From assembly GCF_031178195.1 (NCBI RefSeq), contig NZ_JAPSJL010000001.1, forward strand, positions 62,001 through 126,000: DNA of 64,000 nt, given 5' to 3'. The stretch is from Zhihengliuella sp. Its GTDB lineage: Bacteria; Actinomycetota; Actinomycetes; Actinomycetales; Micrococcaceae. How positions within the stretch are numbered: the first letter of the stretch is position 1; every line of letters starts with the position of its first letter. Below, piece by piece: positions 44,893-52,807 of the stretch. The notes under the pieces were generated by a model. It was given only the letters and a program-made list of their open reading frames with translations. It was not told the origin of the DNA and searched no databases. The translations under genes and the position numbers were made by a program.

Positions 44893-45840
44893 TCAGTGGC
44901 TTGCCACTCCGTGCACGCCCTTGCGGTAGGCCGCCGGCGAGGCGCCGTAGGCTGTCCGGAAGGAGCGGCTGAAGTGGGCGGCGTCGATGAGGCCCCAGCG
45001 GGCGCCGATCGCGCCGACCGGCACCTCGGCCTGCAGCGGGTCGGCGAGGTCGCGGCGGCAGTTCTCCAGTCGGCGGGTGCGGATCCACTCGGCGACGGTG
45101 TGGCCGGAGTCGGCGAACAGCTTGTGCAGGGTCCGCGTGGACATGTAGTGCGCCGCCGCGACCAGGCCGGGCGAGAGGTCCGGGTTGCCGAGCTGGCCCT
45201 CGATGAAGTGCTGCACGCGCCGGAGCTGGCGGCCGCGGGAGAGCGCCTCGGAGGTGTCGCGGCTGCCGATCTCGTCCGCGAGGAGCGTACCGAGCAGGTC
45301 CACGGTGTTGGTCGCCAGCCGGTGGCCGATCGGACCGTCGAGCGTGGGCAGGAGTCCGCCGATCTGCCGCAGGAACGGCCCGATCGCTCCGCCGAGCCGC
45401 TGGTCGGAGCCCATGGCGACGGCCGTCAACTCGGCCACGTCCGGCGCCGAGAGCCCGAGCATGTGCTGCGGGAACATGAGGACGAAGGCAGAGAACTCCT
45501 CCTCGTAGGTGATGGTGTAGGGCCGTTGGGTGTCGTAGATCGCCAGGTCCCCGGGGCGCAGCACCGTCTCCCGGCCATCCTGCGCCAGGAGCCCCGTCCC
45601 ACTGAGCTGGATGCTGAGCTTGTAGAAGCCGCGCCGCTCCTCCGCGATGCGGGCAGGGGTCCGCTCGACGCGCTGCGGCGCCGCGTCGATCCGCATCATG
45701 CCCACGTCGGCCACTGTCCCGCCGCCAACGCTGCCGCGGAAGCCGCCCCCGGTCACGGGGCGCGCCTCCAGGGGCACGAACGAGTTCGAGACGAGTCGCT
45801 GCCAGGCGTCGAAGTCGGTGGCGGTGTGTAGCTGGTACAT
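44893..45840 (-). CDS. AraC-family regulator, FeaR-like
   Basis: 315 residues. An N-terminal AraC-binding-like (cupin) domain contains FYKLSIQLSGTGLLAQDGRETVLRPGDLAIYDTQRPYTITYEEEFSAFVLMFP, typical of the FeaR/TransActivator group. Two C-terminal HTH motifs follow (LVAAAHYMSTRTLHKLFADSG and IGARWGLIDAAHFSRSFRTAYGASPAAYRK). E. coli FeaR activates tynA and feaB, and this gene sits between equivalents of both. It probably activates the permease-dehydrogenase and amine oxidase promoters. A 10-bp palindrome, AGGGCGCCCT, lies just before its start. Confidence 0.88.
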   Translation of the reverse strand: MYQLHTATDFDAWQRLVSNSFVPLEARPVTGGGFRGSVGGGTVADVGMMRIDAAPQRVERTPARIAEERRGFYKLSIQLSGTGLLAQDGRETVLRPGDLAIYDTQRPYTITYEEEFSAFVLMFPQHMLGLSAPDVAELTAVAMGSDQRLGGAIGPFLRQIGGLLPTLDGPIGHRLATNTVDLLGTLLADEIGSRDTSEALSRGRQLRRVQHFIEGQLGNPDLSPGLVAAAHYMSTRTLHKLFADSGHTVAEWIRTRRLENCRRDLADPLQAEVPVGAIGARWGLIDAAHFSRSFRTAYGASPAAYRKGVHGVASH

Positions 45841-45934
45841 GAGGGCGCCCTGTGGTATGGATCACGAGTGGATGTAGCCCCAATGTAGACAACGCGGGCA
45901 GGCTTGTCACACCCAGCCCTCCCGCGCGCTGCCC

Positions 45935-46543
45935 CTAGGAGCCCTGCCGGACCTCCGGTCGGAGGTGGCCGAGCTGCACGCCCAGCTGCTGCTCGAGGTG
46001 CCCGACCGAGTTGAACGACGTGTCCAGCACGGCCGCGCCCTGCGCGCCGAGCAGGAAGTTCAGGAGGGACTCGACGGCGGGGTCGACATCGAGGTCGGGC
46101 CGGATCTCGCCCGCTGCCATCCCCTCGCGCATCCAGGCGCGCATCCGGCCGCGCCAGGTCAGCATGGCGCCGTCGTTGATCTCGGCGAGCCCGGGCTCGT
46201 GCAGCGCCAGCTGCCAGAACGGCAGCACCACGCGGGCTTCGTCGAGACGCTCGGCGTCCAGCGGGAGGACCTCGCGGGCGAACCGCTCCAGGGCGAGCAT
46301 GCCGTACGCGTCGGCGACCGACCGGTCGATCCGGCGGTTCGTCTGCTCGAAGACGTACGTGTAGGTGGCGCGCGCGAGCTCGGTCTTGGTGGGGAAGTAC
46401 GGTTTCAGGGCGCCATTGGCGAACCCCGCTTCCGCGGCGACGTCCCGCAGCGTGAGCCCATCGAGCCCGCGCCGGGCGACCACCCTGCAGGCGGCCTGGG
46501 CGATCTCGTCGCGACGGGCCGCATGGTCGACGATCTTGGGCAT
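45935..46543 (-). CDS. TetR-family regulator (BetI-like), first paralogue
   Basis: 202 residues. The N-terminal HTH is [47 protein letters not shown]. The ligand domain ([42 protein letters not shown] ... [15 protein letters not shown]) resembles BetI. TAGGAT lies six bases before ATG 46543, so the message is probably leaderless. It is divergent from the amine oxidase across 540 bp. It is clearly paralogous to the TetR gene at 49745-50326; the two bracket the oxidase. Its ligand may be the amine or aldehyde. Confidence 0.9.
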   Translation of the reverse strand: MPKIVDHAARRDEIAQAACRVVARRGLDGLTLRDVAAEAGFANGALKPYFPTKTELARATYTYVFEQTNRRIDRSVADAYGMLALERFAREVLPLDAERLDEARVVLPFWQLALHEPGLAEINDGAMLTWRGRMRAWMREGMAAGEIRPDLDVDPAVESLLNFLLGAQGAAVLDTSFNSVGHLEQQLGVQLGHLRPEVRQGS

Positions 46544-46555
46544 GACGACATCCTA
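46544..46555 (-). promoter_or_regulatory. -10 element of a leaderless transcript (first TetR)
   Basis: TAGGAT on the minus strand (46555-46550), six bases before ATG 46543. Confidence 0.5.
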
Positions 46556-46582
46556 AGTCCGCGACCGCCGCGAGGCTCCCGC

Positions 46583-46637
46583 GAGATGCCGCTCGAGCAC
46601 CGGTTTCGCCCCGGAAACCGTGCTGGAGGGGCATCTC
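46583..46637. repeat. Long imperfect inverted repeat (REP-like hairpin)
   Basis: Arms of about 24 bp run from GAGATGCC at 46583 to GGCATCTC at 46637, closing on a GCCCCG loop, with two mismatches and one bulge. Its right arm overlaps the first 30-bp tandem unit. Confidence 0.7.
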
Positions 46638-46719
46638 ACAGGGGCGGCGGGGCTGGACCGGCATCTCACAGGGGCGGCGGGGCCGGACAGGCATTTCACG
46701 GGGTCGGCCGGGCCGGACC
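46630..46719. repeat. Three 30-bp tandem repeats upstream of the amine oxidase
   Basis: Units at 46630, 46660 and 46690, each starting GGCATyTCAC and ending GGGCyGGAC. The first two differ at two positions. Units abut without spacers. Confidence 0.85.
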
Positions 46720-46992
46720 GGGCGCCCCGCTGCCCCACCTGTGCCACTACGGCATCTCACGGAGCCCTGCGGCATCGAGGGGATCCCGGGCGGGCGTCCG
46801 CCCGCGGCGACCGCGAAGCCCGGGACGCCTCGAAGTCGCACTCGTGCAGCCTCTCCGCGCCCAGGGGCTGCATGATCGCGACGCCGATGCATCAACCCTG
46901 CAGAGTTGCGCCGCCGACGGAACCAGCCTGCAACACGGCGACGCCGACAGCCCCTCCGACCCGCCCCTTGCCACCTCCGGGCCCGGTACGTA

Positions 46993-47020
46993 TTCTCTAC
47001 GCCAAGAGAAAATAAAAGTG
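46993..47020 (+). promoter_or_regulatory. Shared amine-island promoter element, amine oxidase copy
   Basis: TTCTCT-ACGCCA-AGAGAA (46993-47010) is a perfect dyad, followed by AATAAAAGTG. It ends 63 bp before ATG 47084. If TAAAAG is the -10, the dyad occupies the -35 to spacer region, fitting either an activator or a TetR-type repressor. Confidence 0.7.
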
Positions 47021-47083
47021 GCTCGCATCACAGGTCGGTGCGACGGCCGCCACTCCGCACGCCACATCACTCCTGGAGGAACC

Positions 47084-49177
47084 ATGTGCAGCCCCGCCTC
47101 GCCCCCGTCGCTCGCGACCGATCCGTCCGATGAGACCGGTGCCGTTCCGGCAGCCATCGAGCCCGGCGTGTCCAACGGGTCCGACGGGTCCAATGGGTCC
47201 GACGGGTCCGACGGCGCCTATCGGCTCCCGACCGCCGAGGAGATCGCCGCCGTCCGCGACCTCCTTCGACGCGAAGGCCAGCTGACGGACGCGCACCGGG
47301 TCGCCTACCTGGGCCTGCTCGACCCCCGCCGTGGCCCCGCGGCGGATCGCGCCCCCGCAGCTCGTCGCTTCCGGGTCTTCACCCTGAACTCGGCCGACGG
47401 CACGGCCGCGGACCTCGTGGTCGACCAGACGGCGGACCGCGTCGAGTCCGTGACCGCCCTGGACACCGCCGAGACCGGCGAACTGCCCGTCATGGAGCAG
47501 GAGTTCGCCAGGGTCGAGGAGATCCTCGCCGCCGACACGGACTGGCGGGCAGCCATCGCCAAGCGCGGTCTGGAGCTGGCCAAGGTGCGCGTGGCACCGC
47601 TCTCGGCCGGCTTCTACGACTACCCGGAGGAGCGCGGCACCCGCATCCTGCGCGGCCTCGCCTTCTACCAGGAGCACGAGACCGACTCGGCCTGGGCGCA
47701 CCCGATCGACGGGCTGGTCGCCTACGTCGACGTCGTCCGCGGGCGGGCCACACGCGTGCTGGACAGCGCCGTCGTACCCGTCCCCCAGGAGCACGGGAAT
47801 TACACGGACCCGTCGCTGACCGGCGAGCCGCGCACCACGCAGCGGCCCATCAGCATCACCCAGCCGGAGGGCCCGTCCTTCACGGTCACGGACGGCAACC
47901 ACGTGGAGTGGGAGCGCTGGAGCCTGGACGTCGGCTTCGACATGCGCGAGGGCCTGGTCCTGCACAACATCTCCTTCGACGACAAGGCGCCCGACGGCGA
48001 CGTCCGCCGGCGCCGCATCCTCAACCGGGCGTCGATCGCCGAGATGGTGGTCCCCTACGGCGACCCGTCGCCGGTACGGAACTGGCAGAACTACTTCGAC
48101 ACCGGCGAGTACCTGATCGGATCCTGCGCGAACTCGCTCGAGCTCGGCTGCGACTGCCTCGGCGAGATCACCTACCTCTCCCCCGTGATCGCGGACAACT
48201 TCGGCAATCCGCGCACCATCCGCAACGGCATCTGCCTGCACGAGGAGGACTGGTCCATCCTGGCCAAGCACTCGGACCTGTGGAGCGGCGTCGAGTACAC
48301 CCGGCGCAACCGGCGCCTCGTGATCAGCTTCTTCACCACCGTGGGCAACTACGACTACGGCTTCTACTGGTACCTCTACCTGGACGGCACGATCGAGTTC
48401 GAGGCGAAGGCCACCGGCATCGTCTTCACCTCCGCGCAGCCGGACGGCGACTACCCGTACAGCTCCGAGCTGGCCCCCGGACTGGGCGCGCCGTTCCACC
48501 AGCACCTGTTCGGCGCGCGGCTGGAGTTCGCGCTCGACGGCGGCCCCGGCCGAGTGGTCGAGGAGGAGGCCGTGCGCCTGCCCCTGGGGCCGGACAACCC
48601 GCGCGGCAACGCGTTCACGCGGAAGCACACGGTGCTCCGGCGGGAGTCGGAGGCCGTCCGGGACACCAGCATGGAGACCGGACGGACGTGGCTGGTGCAG
48701 AATCCGGAATCGATCAACCGGCTGGGCGCCCCGGTCGGCTACAAGCTCCACCCGGAGGGGAACCCGACGCTGCTCGCCGACCCCGGCTCCTCGGTGGCCC
48801 AGCGCGCGGCGTTCGCCACCCGGGCCCTCTGGGTCACGCCCTACGACGAGTCGCAGAAGTACCCGACCGGCGACTTCGTGAACCAGCACCCGGGCGGGGC
48901 CGGCCTACCGGAGTGGACCGCCGCCGACCGGAGCATCGACGGCGAGGACCTGGTCCTCTGGCACACGTTCGGCCTGACGCACTACCCCCGGGTGGAGGAC
49001 TGGCCGATCATGCCCGTGGACGCCACGGGGTTCAAGCTGCGCCCGGAGGGGTTCTTCGACCGCTCGCCGGTGCTGGACGTGCCGGCTCCGGCGACGGCGC
49101 ACTGCGCCTCCACTCCCGGGGCCGGGGCCGCCGGCGAGTCCGGGGCGGGGCAGTGCGGCTGCGACTCGCAAGGATAG
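47084..49177 (+). CDS. tynA: Copper-containing primary amine oxidase (TPQ type)
   Basis: 697 residues. It oxidises primary amines to aldehydes, releasing NH3 and H2O2. The TPQ precursor is Tyr423 in TVGNYDYG, the catalytic base is Asp339 in YFDTGEYL, and the copper ligands are His472 and His474 (HQHLFG) and His633 (GLTHYPR). Every one is offset by 41 from Arthrobacter globiformis phenylethylamine oxidase (382, 298, 431/433, 592), so the fold is the same without indels in between. The N-terminal extension includes five 9-bp repeats (SDG/SNG), and a Cys-bearing tail (HCAST...QCGCDSQG) closes it. GGAGGA precedes ATG 47084. Confidence 0.95.
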   Translation: MCSPASPPSLATDPSDETGAVPAAIEPGVSNGSDGSNGSDGSDGAYRLPTAEEIAAVRDLLRREGQLTDAHRVAYLGLLDPRRGPAADRAPAARRFRVFTLNSADGTAADLVVDQTADRVESVTALDTAETGELPVMEQEFARVEEILAADTDWRAAIAKRGLELAKVRVAPLSAGFYDYPEERGTRILRGLAFYQEHETDSAWAHPIDGLVAYVDVVRGRATRVLDSAVVPVPQEHGNYTDPSLTGEPRTTQRPISITQPEGPSFTVTDGNHVEWERWSLDVGFDMREGLVLHNISFDDKAPDGDVRRRRILNRASIAEMVVPYGDPSPVRNWQNYFDTGEYLIGSCANSLELGCDCLGEITYLSPVIADNFGNPRTIRNGICLHEEDWSILAKHSDLWSGVEYTRRNRRLVISFFTTVGNYDYGFYWYLYLDGTIEFEAKATGIVFTSAQPDGDYPYSSELAPGLGAPFHQHLFGARLEFALDGGPGRVVEEEAVRLPLGPDNPRGNAFTRKHTVLRRESEAVRDTSMETGRTWLVQNPESINRLGAPVGYKLHPEGNPTLLADPGSSVAQRAAFATRALWVTPYDESQKYPTGDFVNQHPGGAGLPEWTAADRSIDGEDLVLWHTFGLTHYPRVEDWPIMPVDATGFKLRPEGFFDRSPVLDVPAPATAHCASTPGAGAAGESGAGQCGCDSQG
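47171..47215 (+). repeat. Five 9-bp tandem repeats in the amine oxidase N-terminus
   Basis: Units TCCrAyGGG encode Ser-Asn/Asp-Gly five times in the flexible extension ahead of the conserved domains. Confidence 0.85.
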
Positions 49178-49806
49178 CCGTCGCGCTGCTCGGCTGCGCG
49201 ACGGCGGCGGCCCACGTGGCGCTCCTGCCGGACATGGGCGCCCGCCACGGCTGGGCAGCGGCCGTGCTGATGGCGGCGGTGGCGCTCCACTGCGCGGGGT
49301 CCGCGCTCCACGCGGCCGGCCTGCGGCGCCGTCGTACGACGGCGCACGCCGCACCCGCCGCTGCGTGCGGCGGCGAACTCCCGGCGACCCTGCGCCGGGT
49401 CACGACGCCGTCCGGCCCGAGGCCCTGCCCTCGCTCCCTGCTCCACGTGCACGGGTGCGCGGCCGCGATGGTACTGGTCCACGCCGCGCTGGTGCTCGGT
49501 CTGCCCGGCCACGCGCACGCCGGCGGACACGGCGGCGGACACGGCTTTGGGCACGACGCCGGCCACAGCGGCGGGATGCTTGCGATCCTCGGCCTCGAGC
49601 TCGCGCTCGCGCTCTGCTGGGCCGCCGGGTGGGCCCGGAGCCGCAGCCTCCCCGCGGCACGGGGCCCCGCGGCACGGGTCCCCGCGGCACGGGTCCTCGC
49701 GGGACGGTCGCCGGGCCGAGCAGGAGGGTGGACGGGCTCCGGGGTCAGCCGCGGAGCAGGTGCAGCAGCGAGTCGACCTGCCCGCGCAGCTGGTGGGCGG
49801 AGTTGA
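49153..49806 (+). CDS. His-rich four-helix membrane protein coupled to the amine oxidase
   Basis: 217 residues from GTG 49153, which overlaps the amine oxidase by 25 bp. Hydrophobic segments lie at about 6-25, 34-56, 98-118 and 142-160. Between the third and fourth is [20 protein letters not shown] with six His (120-138), and further His and Cys lie in or near helices (HC at 46-47, HVHGC at 98-102). No known family is recognised. A metal-binding, possibly copper-delivering role is inferred from the neighbour only. The last 60 bp overlap the convergent TetR gene, and 15-bp repeats encode PAARV in the tail. Confidence 0.6.
   Translation: MRLRLARIAVALLGCATAAAHVALLPDMGARHGWAAAVLMAAVALHCAGSALHAAGLRRRRTTAHAAPAAACGGELPATLRRVTTPSGPRPCPRSLLHVHGCAAAMVLVHAALVLGLPGHAHAGGHGGGHGFGHDAGHSGGMLAILGLELALALCWAAGWARSRSLPAARGPAARVPAARVLAGRSPGRAGGWTGSGVSRGAGAAASRPARAAGGRS
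49654..49698 (+). repeat. Three 15-bp tandem repeats in the His-rich protein gene
   Basis: Units GCGGCACGGGkCCCC at 49654, 49669 and 49684 encode [16 protein letters not shown] fragment of a fourth follows. Confidence 0.8.
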
Positions 49807-50326
49807 ACGAACCGTCGGCCAGGGCACCGGCCTGCGCGCCGCTGATGAAATTCAGAACCATCTCCGTGACGCCGTCGACCGAGACGTCCGCGCGGACCTC
49901 GCCGTCGGCCATGGCCTCGCGCAGCCAGGTGCGCATCTGCAGGCGCCACGACGCCGTCAGGGCGTTGCCGAGGGCAGCGAGCTCCTGGTCGTGCAGCGAC
50001 ATCTGCCAGGCCGGGACGAGGACCCGGGCGAAGGCGAGGCGCTTGTCATCCAGTGGGAGCAGCTCGAGGACGAAGAGGCGGAGCGCCTCGATGCCGAAGT
50101 GGCCGTCGACGGCCGTGGCGATGCTGGCGTTGGCGCGGTCCCGGGCGTGACCGAAGGCGGCCCGGGCCAGGGCGGACTTGCTCGGATAGCAGCGGGCCAT
50201 GGTCTGCCGGCTGACGCCGGCCTCGGCCGCGACGTCGGCCAGGGTCATTCCGTCGAAACCGCGGCGGGCCACGACCGCCGTGACCGCCTCGGAGTACTCG
50301 AGGGGGCGCAGTTCTAGATGAGGCAT
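49745..50326 (-). CDS. TetR-family regulator (BetI-like), second paralogue
   Basis: 193 residues. The HTH is EAVTAVVARRGFDGMTLADVAAEAGVSRQTMARCYPSKSAL. The ligand domain parallels the first TetR segment by segment (FVLELLPLDDKRLAFARVLVPAWQMSLHDQELAALGNALTASWRLQMRTWLREAMADGEVRADV, then [19 protein letters not shown]), so the two are paralogues flanking the amine oxidase. I start at ATG 50326 because TATGAT lies seven bases upstream; a longer start (50338) would fall within that hexamer. Converges on the His-rich protein gene with a 62-bp overlap. Confidence 0.88.
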   Translation of the reverse strand: MPHLELRPLEYSEAVTAVVARRGFDGMTLADVAAEAGVSRQTMARCYPSKSALARAAFGHARDRANASIATAVDGHFGIEALRLFVLELLPLDDKRLAFARVLVPAWQMSLHDQELAALGNALTASWRLQMRTWLREAMADGEVRADVSVDGVTEMVLNFISGAQAGALADGSFNSAHQLRGQVDSLLHLLRG

Positions 50327-50339
50327 GCCGATTATCATA
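50327..50339 (-). promoter_or_regulatory. -10 element of a leaderless transcript (second TetR)
   Basis: TATGAT (50339-50334 on the minus strand) and seven bases before ATG 50326. Confidence 0.6.
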
Positions 50340-50496
50340 ACGCCGCGCCGGAGCGTCCGAGGCGCGCTTTTAAACCGGTGTCTGGAGGATCAGAACGCTC
50401 CTTCGAACCGCTTCCGGGACGAATTGTTTCCTCACGGCGGCGGTGAAAAGACGAACCGACGCCGGCGCGCCCGGACCCGCCTCTTCCCGGACACGG

Positions 50497-50532
50497 CAGC
50501 GCCCTCCCGGGACGGTTCCCGGGAGGGCGCTG
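50497..50532. terminator. Terminator of the RNase J gene
   Basis: CAGCGCCCTCCCGGGA pairs perfectly with its complement around a CGGT loop, 40 bp beyond the stop codon. Confidence 0.8.
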
Positions 50533-50571
50533 CGGGGCCGGCCCGTCGGGGCGGCCGGTGTGCCGGCGCGG

Positions 50572-52263
50572 CTAGGCGTCGACGGTGATGACGGTGAAGA
50601 CGGGCTTGCGGCGCAGGGCGCGCTGGGCCCAGCGGGTCAGGCCGGCCGCGATCGCCTTCTCGGCGTCGGGGCCGGTTTTCTCGCCCTTGAGGCCGTTGAT
50701 GGTCTTCTGGACGATCCCGGTGGCGGCGTCCAGGTCCTTCTTGTTCAGCTCGAACCCGAGCGGGAAGAACTCGGGGTCCTCCTCGAGGGCCCCGGTGTCC
50801 GGGTCGACGATCGCGAGGACGGTGACCGCGCCGTCCGCGGCGAGGCGGACGCGGTGTGCCAGCGACTCCTCGGTCGCAGCGCCGGCCACGTTGTTCTCGA
50901 CGTACACGTACTCGGCCGGGATGTGCCCGGCGACGCGTGCCACGCCGTCGACCAGGTCGACGACGATGCCGTCCTCGCCGATGATCGTGTTGCGCGGCTC
51001 GACGCCGGTGCGGATCGCGAGCTCGGCATTGGCCTTCAGGTGGCGGTGCTCGCCGTGGACGGGCAGCACGTTCTTGGGCCGGACCAGGTTGTAGCAGTAC
51101 ACGAGCTCGCCCGCGGAGGCGTGGCCGGAGACGTGGACCTTGGCGTTGCCCTTGTGGACCACGTTGGCACCGAGCTTGGTCAGGTCGTTGATCAGCCGGT
51201 AGATGCCCGACTCGTTGCCCGGGACCAGCGAGGAGGCCAGCAGCACGGTGTCGCCGTCGGCCAGGTCCACCACGTGATCCTGGTTCGCCATGCGGGCCAA
51301 CGCGGCCATCGGCTCGCCCTGGGAGCCGGTGCAGATGATGACGACCTTCTTCGGCGGGAGCTTGTCCAGCTCCTTGAAGTCCACCAGCATCCCCTTCGGG
51401 ATGGTCAGGTAGCCGAGCTCCTGCGCCGTGGTCATGTTGCGGACCATCGAGCGGCCCAGGAAGGCGACCTTGCGGCCGTACTTCTGCGCGGTGTCGATGA
51501 CCTGCTGGATGCGGTGCACGTGCGAGGCGAAGCTGGAGACGATCACGCGGCGCGGGGCTGTGCGGATCACCTGGTCGATCGCGGGCACCAGGTCTGCCTC
51601 GGCGGCCAGGAAGCCCGGGACCTCGGCGTTGGTGGAGTCGACGAGGAACAGGTCCACGCCCTCCTCGCCGAGGCGGGAGAAGCCGGCCAGGTCGGTGATG
51701 CGGCGGTCCAGCGGGAACTGGTCCATCTTGAAGTCGCCGGTGGCCAGGGCCAGACCGGCGGGCGTGCGGATCGCGACGGCGAGACCGTCCGGGATGGAGT
51801 GGTTGACCGCGAGGAACTCGAGGTCGAACGGCCCGAACTTGCGCCTGTCGCCCTCCTTCACCTCGATCATCTTGGCGTTGATCCGGTGCTCGGCCAACTT
51901 GTTCTTCAGGAACGCCAGCGTCAGGCGCGCCGAGATCACGGGGATCTCGCGGCCCTCCTTGAGCAGGTACGGGACACCGCCGATGTGGTCCTCGTGGCCG
52001 TGCGTGAGGACGACGCCGACGACGTCGTTCCAGCGGCCGCGCAGGTAGCTGAAGTCCGGCAGGATCAGGTCGACGCCGGGGTGCTGCTCCTCGGGGAACA
52101 GGACGCCGCAGTCGACGATCAGGATCTTGCCGCCGTACTCGAAGACCGTCATGTTGCGGCCGATCTCGCCGAGGCCGCCGAGGGGGACGACGCGGAGGCC
52201 GTTCTTGCTCAGCGCCGGCGGGTTCTTCGAATTCGGATTATTGCGGGTATGACGTTTGGTCAT
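50572..52263 (-). CDS. rnj: Ribonuclease J
   Basis: 563-residue metallo-beta-lactamase/beta-CASP ribonuclease with endo- and 5'-exonuclease activity in mRNA and rRNA processing. The metal site is THGHEDHIGG, with further ligands in VNHSIPDG and ATGDFKMD. The beta-CASP part contains SSFASHVHRIQQVIDTA and STNAEVPG. PVHGEHRHLKANAELA is the hallmark of the C-terminal metal ligand, and an RNase J C-terminal domain follows. AAGGAT precedes ATG 52263. The leader is about 70 bases from TAGGCT (52346-52341). Unlike many relatives it is not preceded by dapA. Confidence 0.96.
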   Translation of the reverse strand: MTKRHTRNNPNSKNPPALSKNGLRVVPLGGLGEIGRNMTVFEYGGKILIVDCGVLFPEEQHPGVDLILPDFSYLRGRWNDVVGVVLTHGHEDHIGGVPYLLKEGREIPVISARLTLAFLKNKLAEHRINAKMIEVKEGDRRKFGPFDLEFLAVNHSIPDGLAVAIRTPAGLALATGDFKMDQFPLDRRITDLAGFSRLGEEGVDLFLVDSTNAEVPGFLAAEADLVPAIDQVIRTAPRRVIVSSFASHVHRIQQVIDTAQKYGRKVAFLGRSMVRNMTTAQELGYLTIPKGMLVDFKELDKLPPKKVVIICTGSQGEPMAALARMANQDHVVDLADGDTVLLASSLVPGNESGIYRLINDLTKLGANVVHKGNAKVHVSGHASAGELVYCYNLVRPKNVLPVHGEHRHLKANAELAIRTGVEPRNTIIGEDGIVVDLVDGVARVAGHIPAEYVYVENNVAGAATEESLAHRVRLAADGAVTVLAIVDPDTGALEEDPEFFPLGFELNKKDLDAATGIVQKTINGLKGEKTGPDAEKAIAAGLTRWAQRALRRKPVFTVITVDA

Positions 52264-52340
52264 CTCATCCTTTGCGTGGGCGCCACTCGAGGGCGCTATC
52301 TATGGGCGCCACAGGAACAGGGCGCAGAAAGTCTGCCCCC

Positions 52341-52346
52341 AGCCTA
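52341..52346 (-). promoter_or_regulatory. -10 element of rnj
   Basis: TAGGCT on the minus strand about 78 bp before ATG 52263. The divergent VOC gene has its own TAGGCT 20 bp away. Confidence 0.45.
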
Positions 52347-52368
52347 TCAGCGCGCGTGGAGCCCCGCG

Positions 52369-52380
52369 TAGGCTCGGCCC
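52369..52380 (+). promoter_or_regulatory. -10 element of a leaderless transcript (VOC gene)
   Basis: TAGGCT (52369-52374) and six bases before ATG 52381. No ribosome-binding site. Confidence 0.55.
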
Positions 52381-52782
52381 ATGACGGCACCCCTGGTCTA
52401 CATCACCTTCCCCGGCACGGCCCGCGAGGCACTCGGTTTCTACGCCGACGTCTTCGGCGGGGAGCTCTCCCTGCACACCTACGCCGATTTCTCCCGCAGC
52501 GACGGCCCGGGTGGGCTGATCGCGCACGGCGTGCTCGACGGCGTCGTCTCGCTCGCGGGATCCGACGCCGCCCCGGGCGAGCCGGCCATCGACCCGCGCG
52601 GCCTCCGGCTCTCCCTCCTGGGCACGGCGGAACCGGCGGAGCTCCATGCCTGGTTCGACCGGCTCGCGGAGGGCGGCGAGGTGGTGGACCCGCTGGCGCC
52701 GAAGCCGTGGGGCGCCACGGACGGACAGGTCAGGGACCGGTTCGGTCTGCCCTGGCTGATCGGCTACGAGCCCGCCGGCTGA
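52381..52782 (+). CDS. VOC-superfamily (PhnB/glyoxalase-like) protein
   Basis: 133 residues with the paired beta-alpha-beta modules of the vicinal-oxygen-chelate fold. It begins PLVYITFPGTAREALGFYADVFGGELSLHTYADF, the PhnB-like opening, and ends VDPLAPKPWGATDGQVRDRFGLPWLIGYEP, also typical of that branch. Some metal ligands of true glyoxalases are absent, so an enzymatic role is uncertain. It is a single gene between rnj and the response regulator, on its own leaderless promoter. Confidence 0.9.
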   Translation: MTAPLVYITFPGTAREALGFYADVFGGELSLHTYADFSRSDGPGGLIAHGVLDGVVSLAGSDAAPGEPAIDPRGLRLSLLGTAEPAELHAWFDRLAEGGEVVDPLAPKPWGATDGQVRDRFGLPWLIGYEPAG

Positions 52783-52807
52783 CCAGCTCGAAGCCGCCAG
52801 CGGTCTA

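Larger units (their letters stand above)
46544..47083. other. 540-bp divergent region between TetR and amine oxidase
   Basis: No gene seen. From the TetR side it holds a -10 (46550-46555), a long imperfect hairpin (46583-46637), three 30-bp tandem repeats (46630-46719), a further GGCATCTCAC copy near 46751, an unremarkable GC-rich stretch, and the promoter element of the amine oxidase (46993-47020) in an AT-richer tract. Confidence 0.75.

Noticed and set aside
46630-46719. CRISPR array
   Set aside because: The 30-bp units abut directly with no spacers, and no cas gene is present.
46620-47015. Small plus-strand gene in the TetR-amine oxidase gap
   Set aside because: The translation is just the 30-bp repeats and low-complexity sequence, without a start signal or family resemblance.
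45965-47083. Much longer reading frame for the amine oxidase
   Set aside because: The frame is open far upstream only because of GC bias. It would run through TetR, the repeats and the promoter element, while ATG 47084 has a good ribosome-binding site and fits the family length.
39233-50326. Amine island as a recently acquired genomic island
   Set aside because: Base composition and codon use match the flanks, and there is no tRNA, integrase or flanking direct repeat. The HNH gene is of a type common in host chromosomes.
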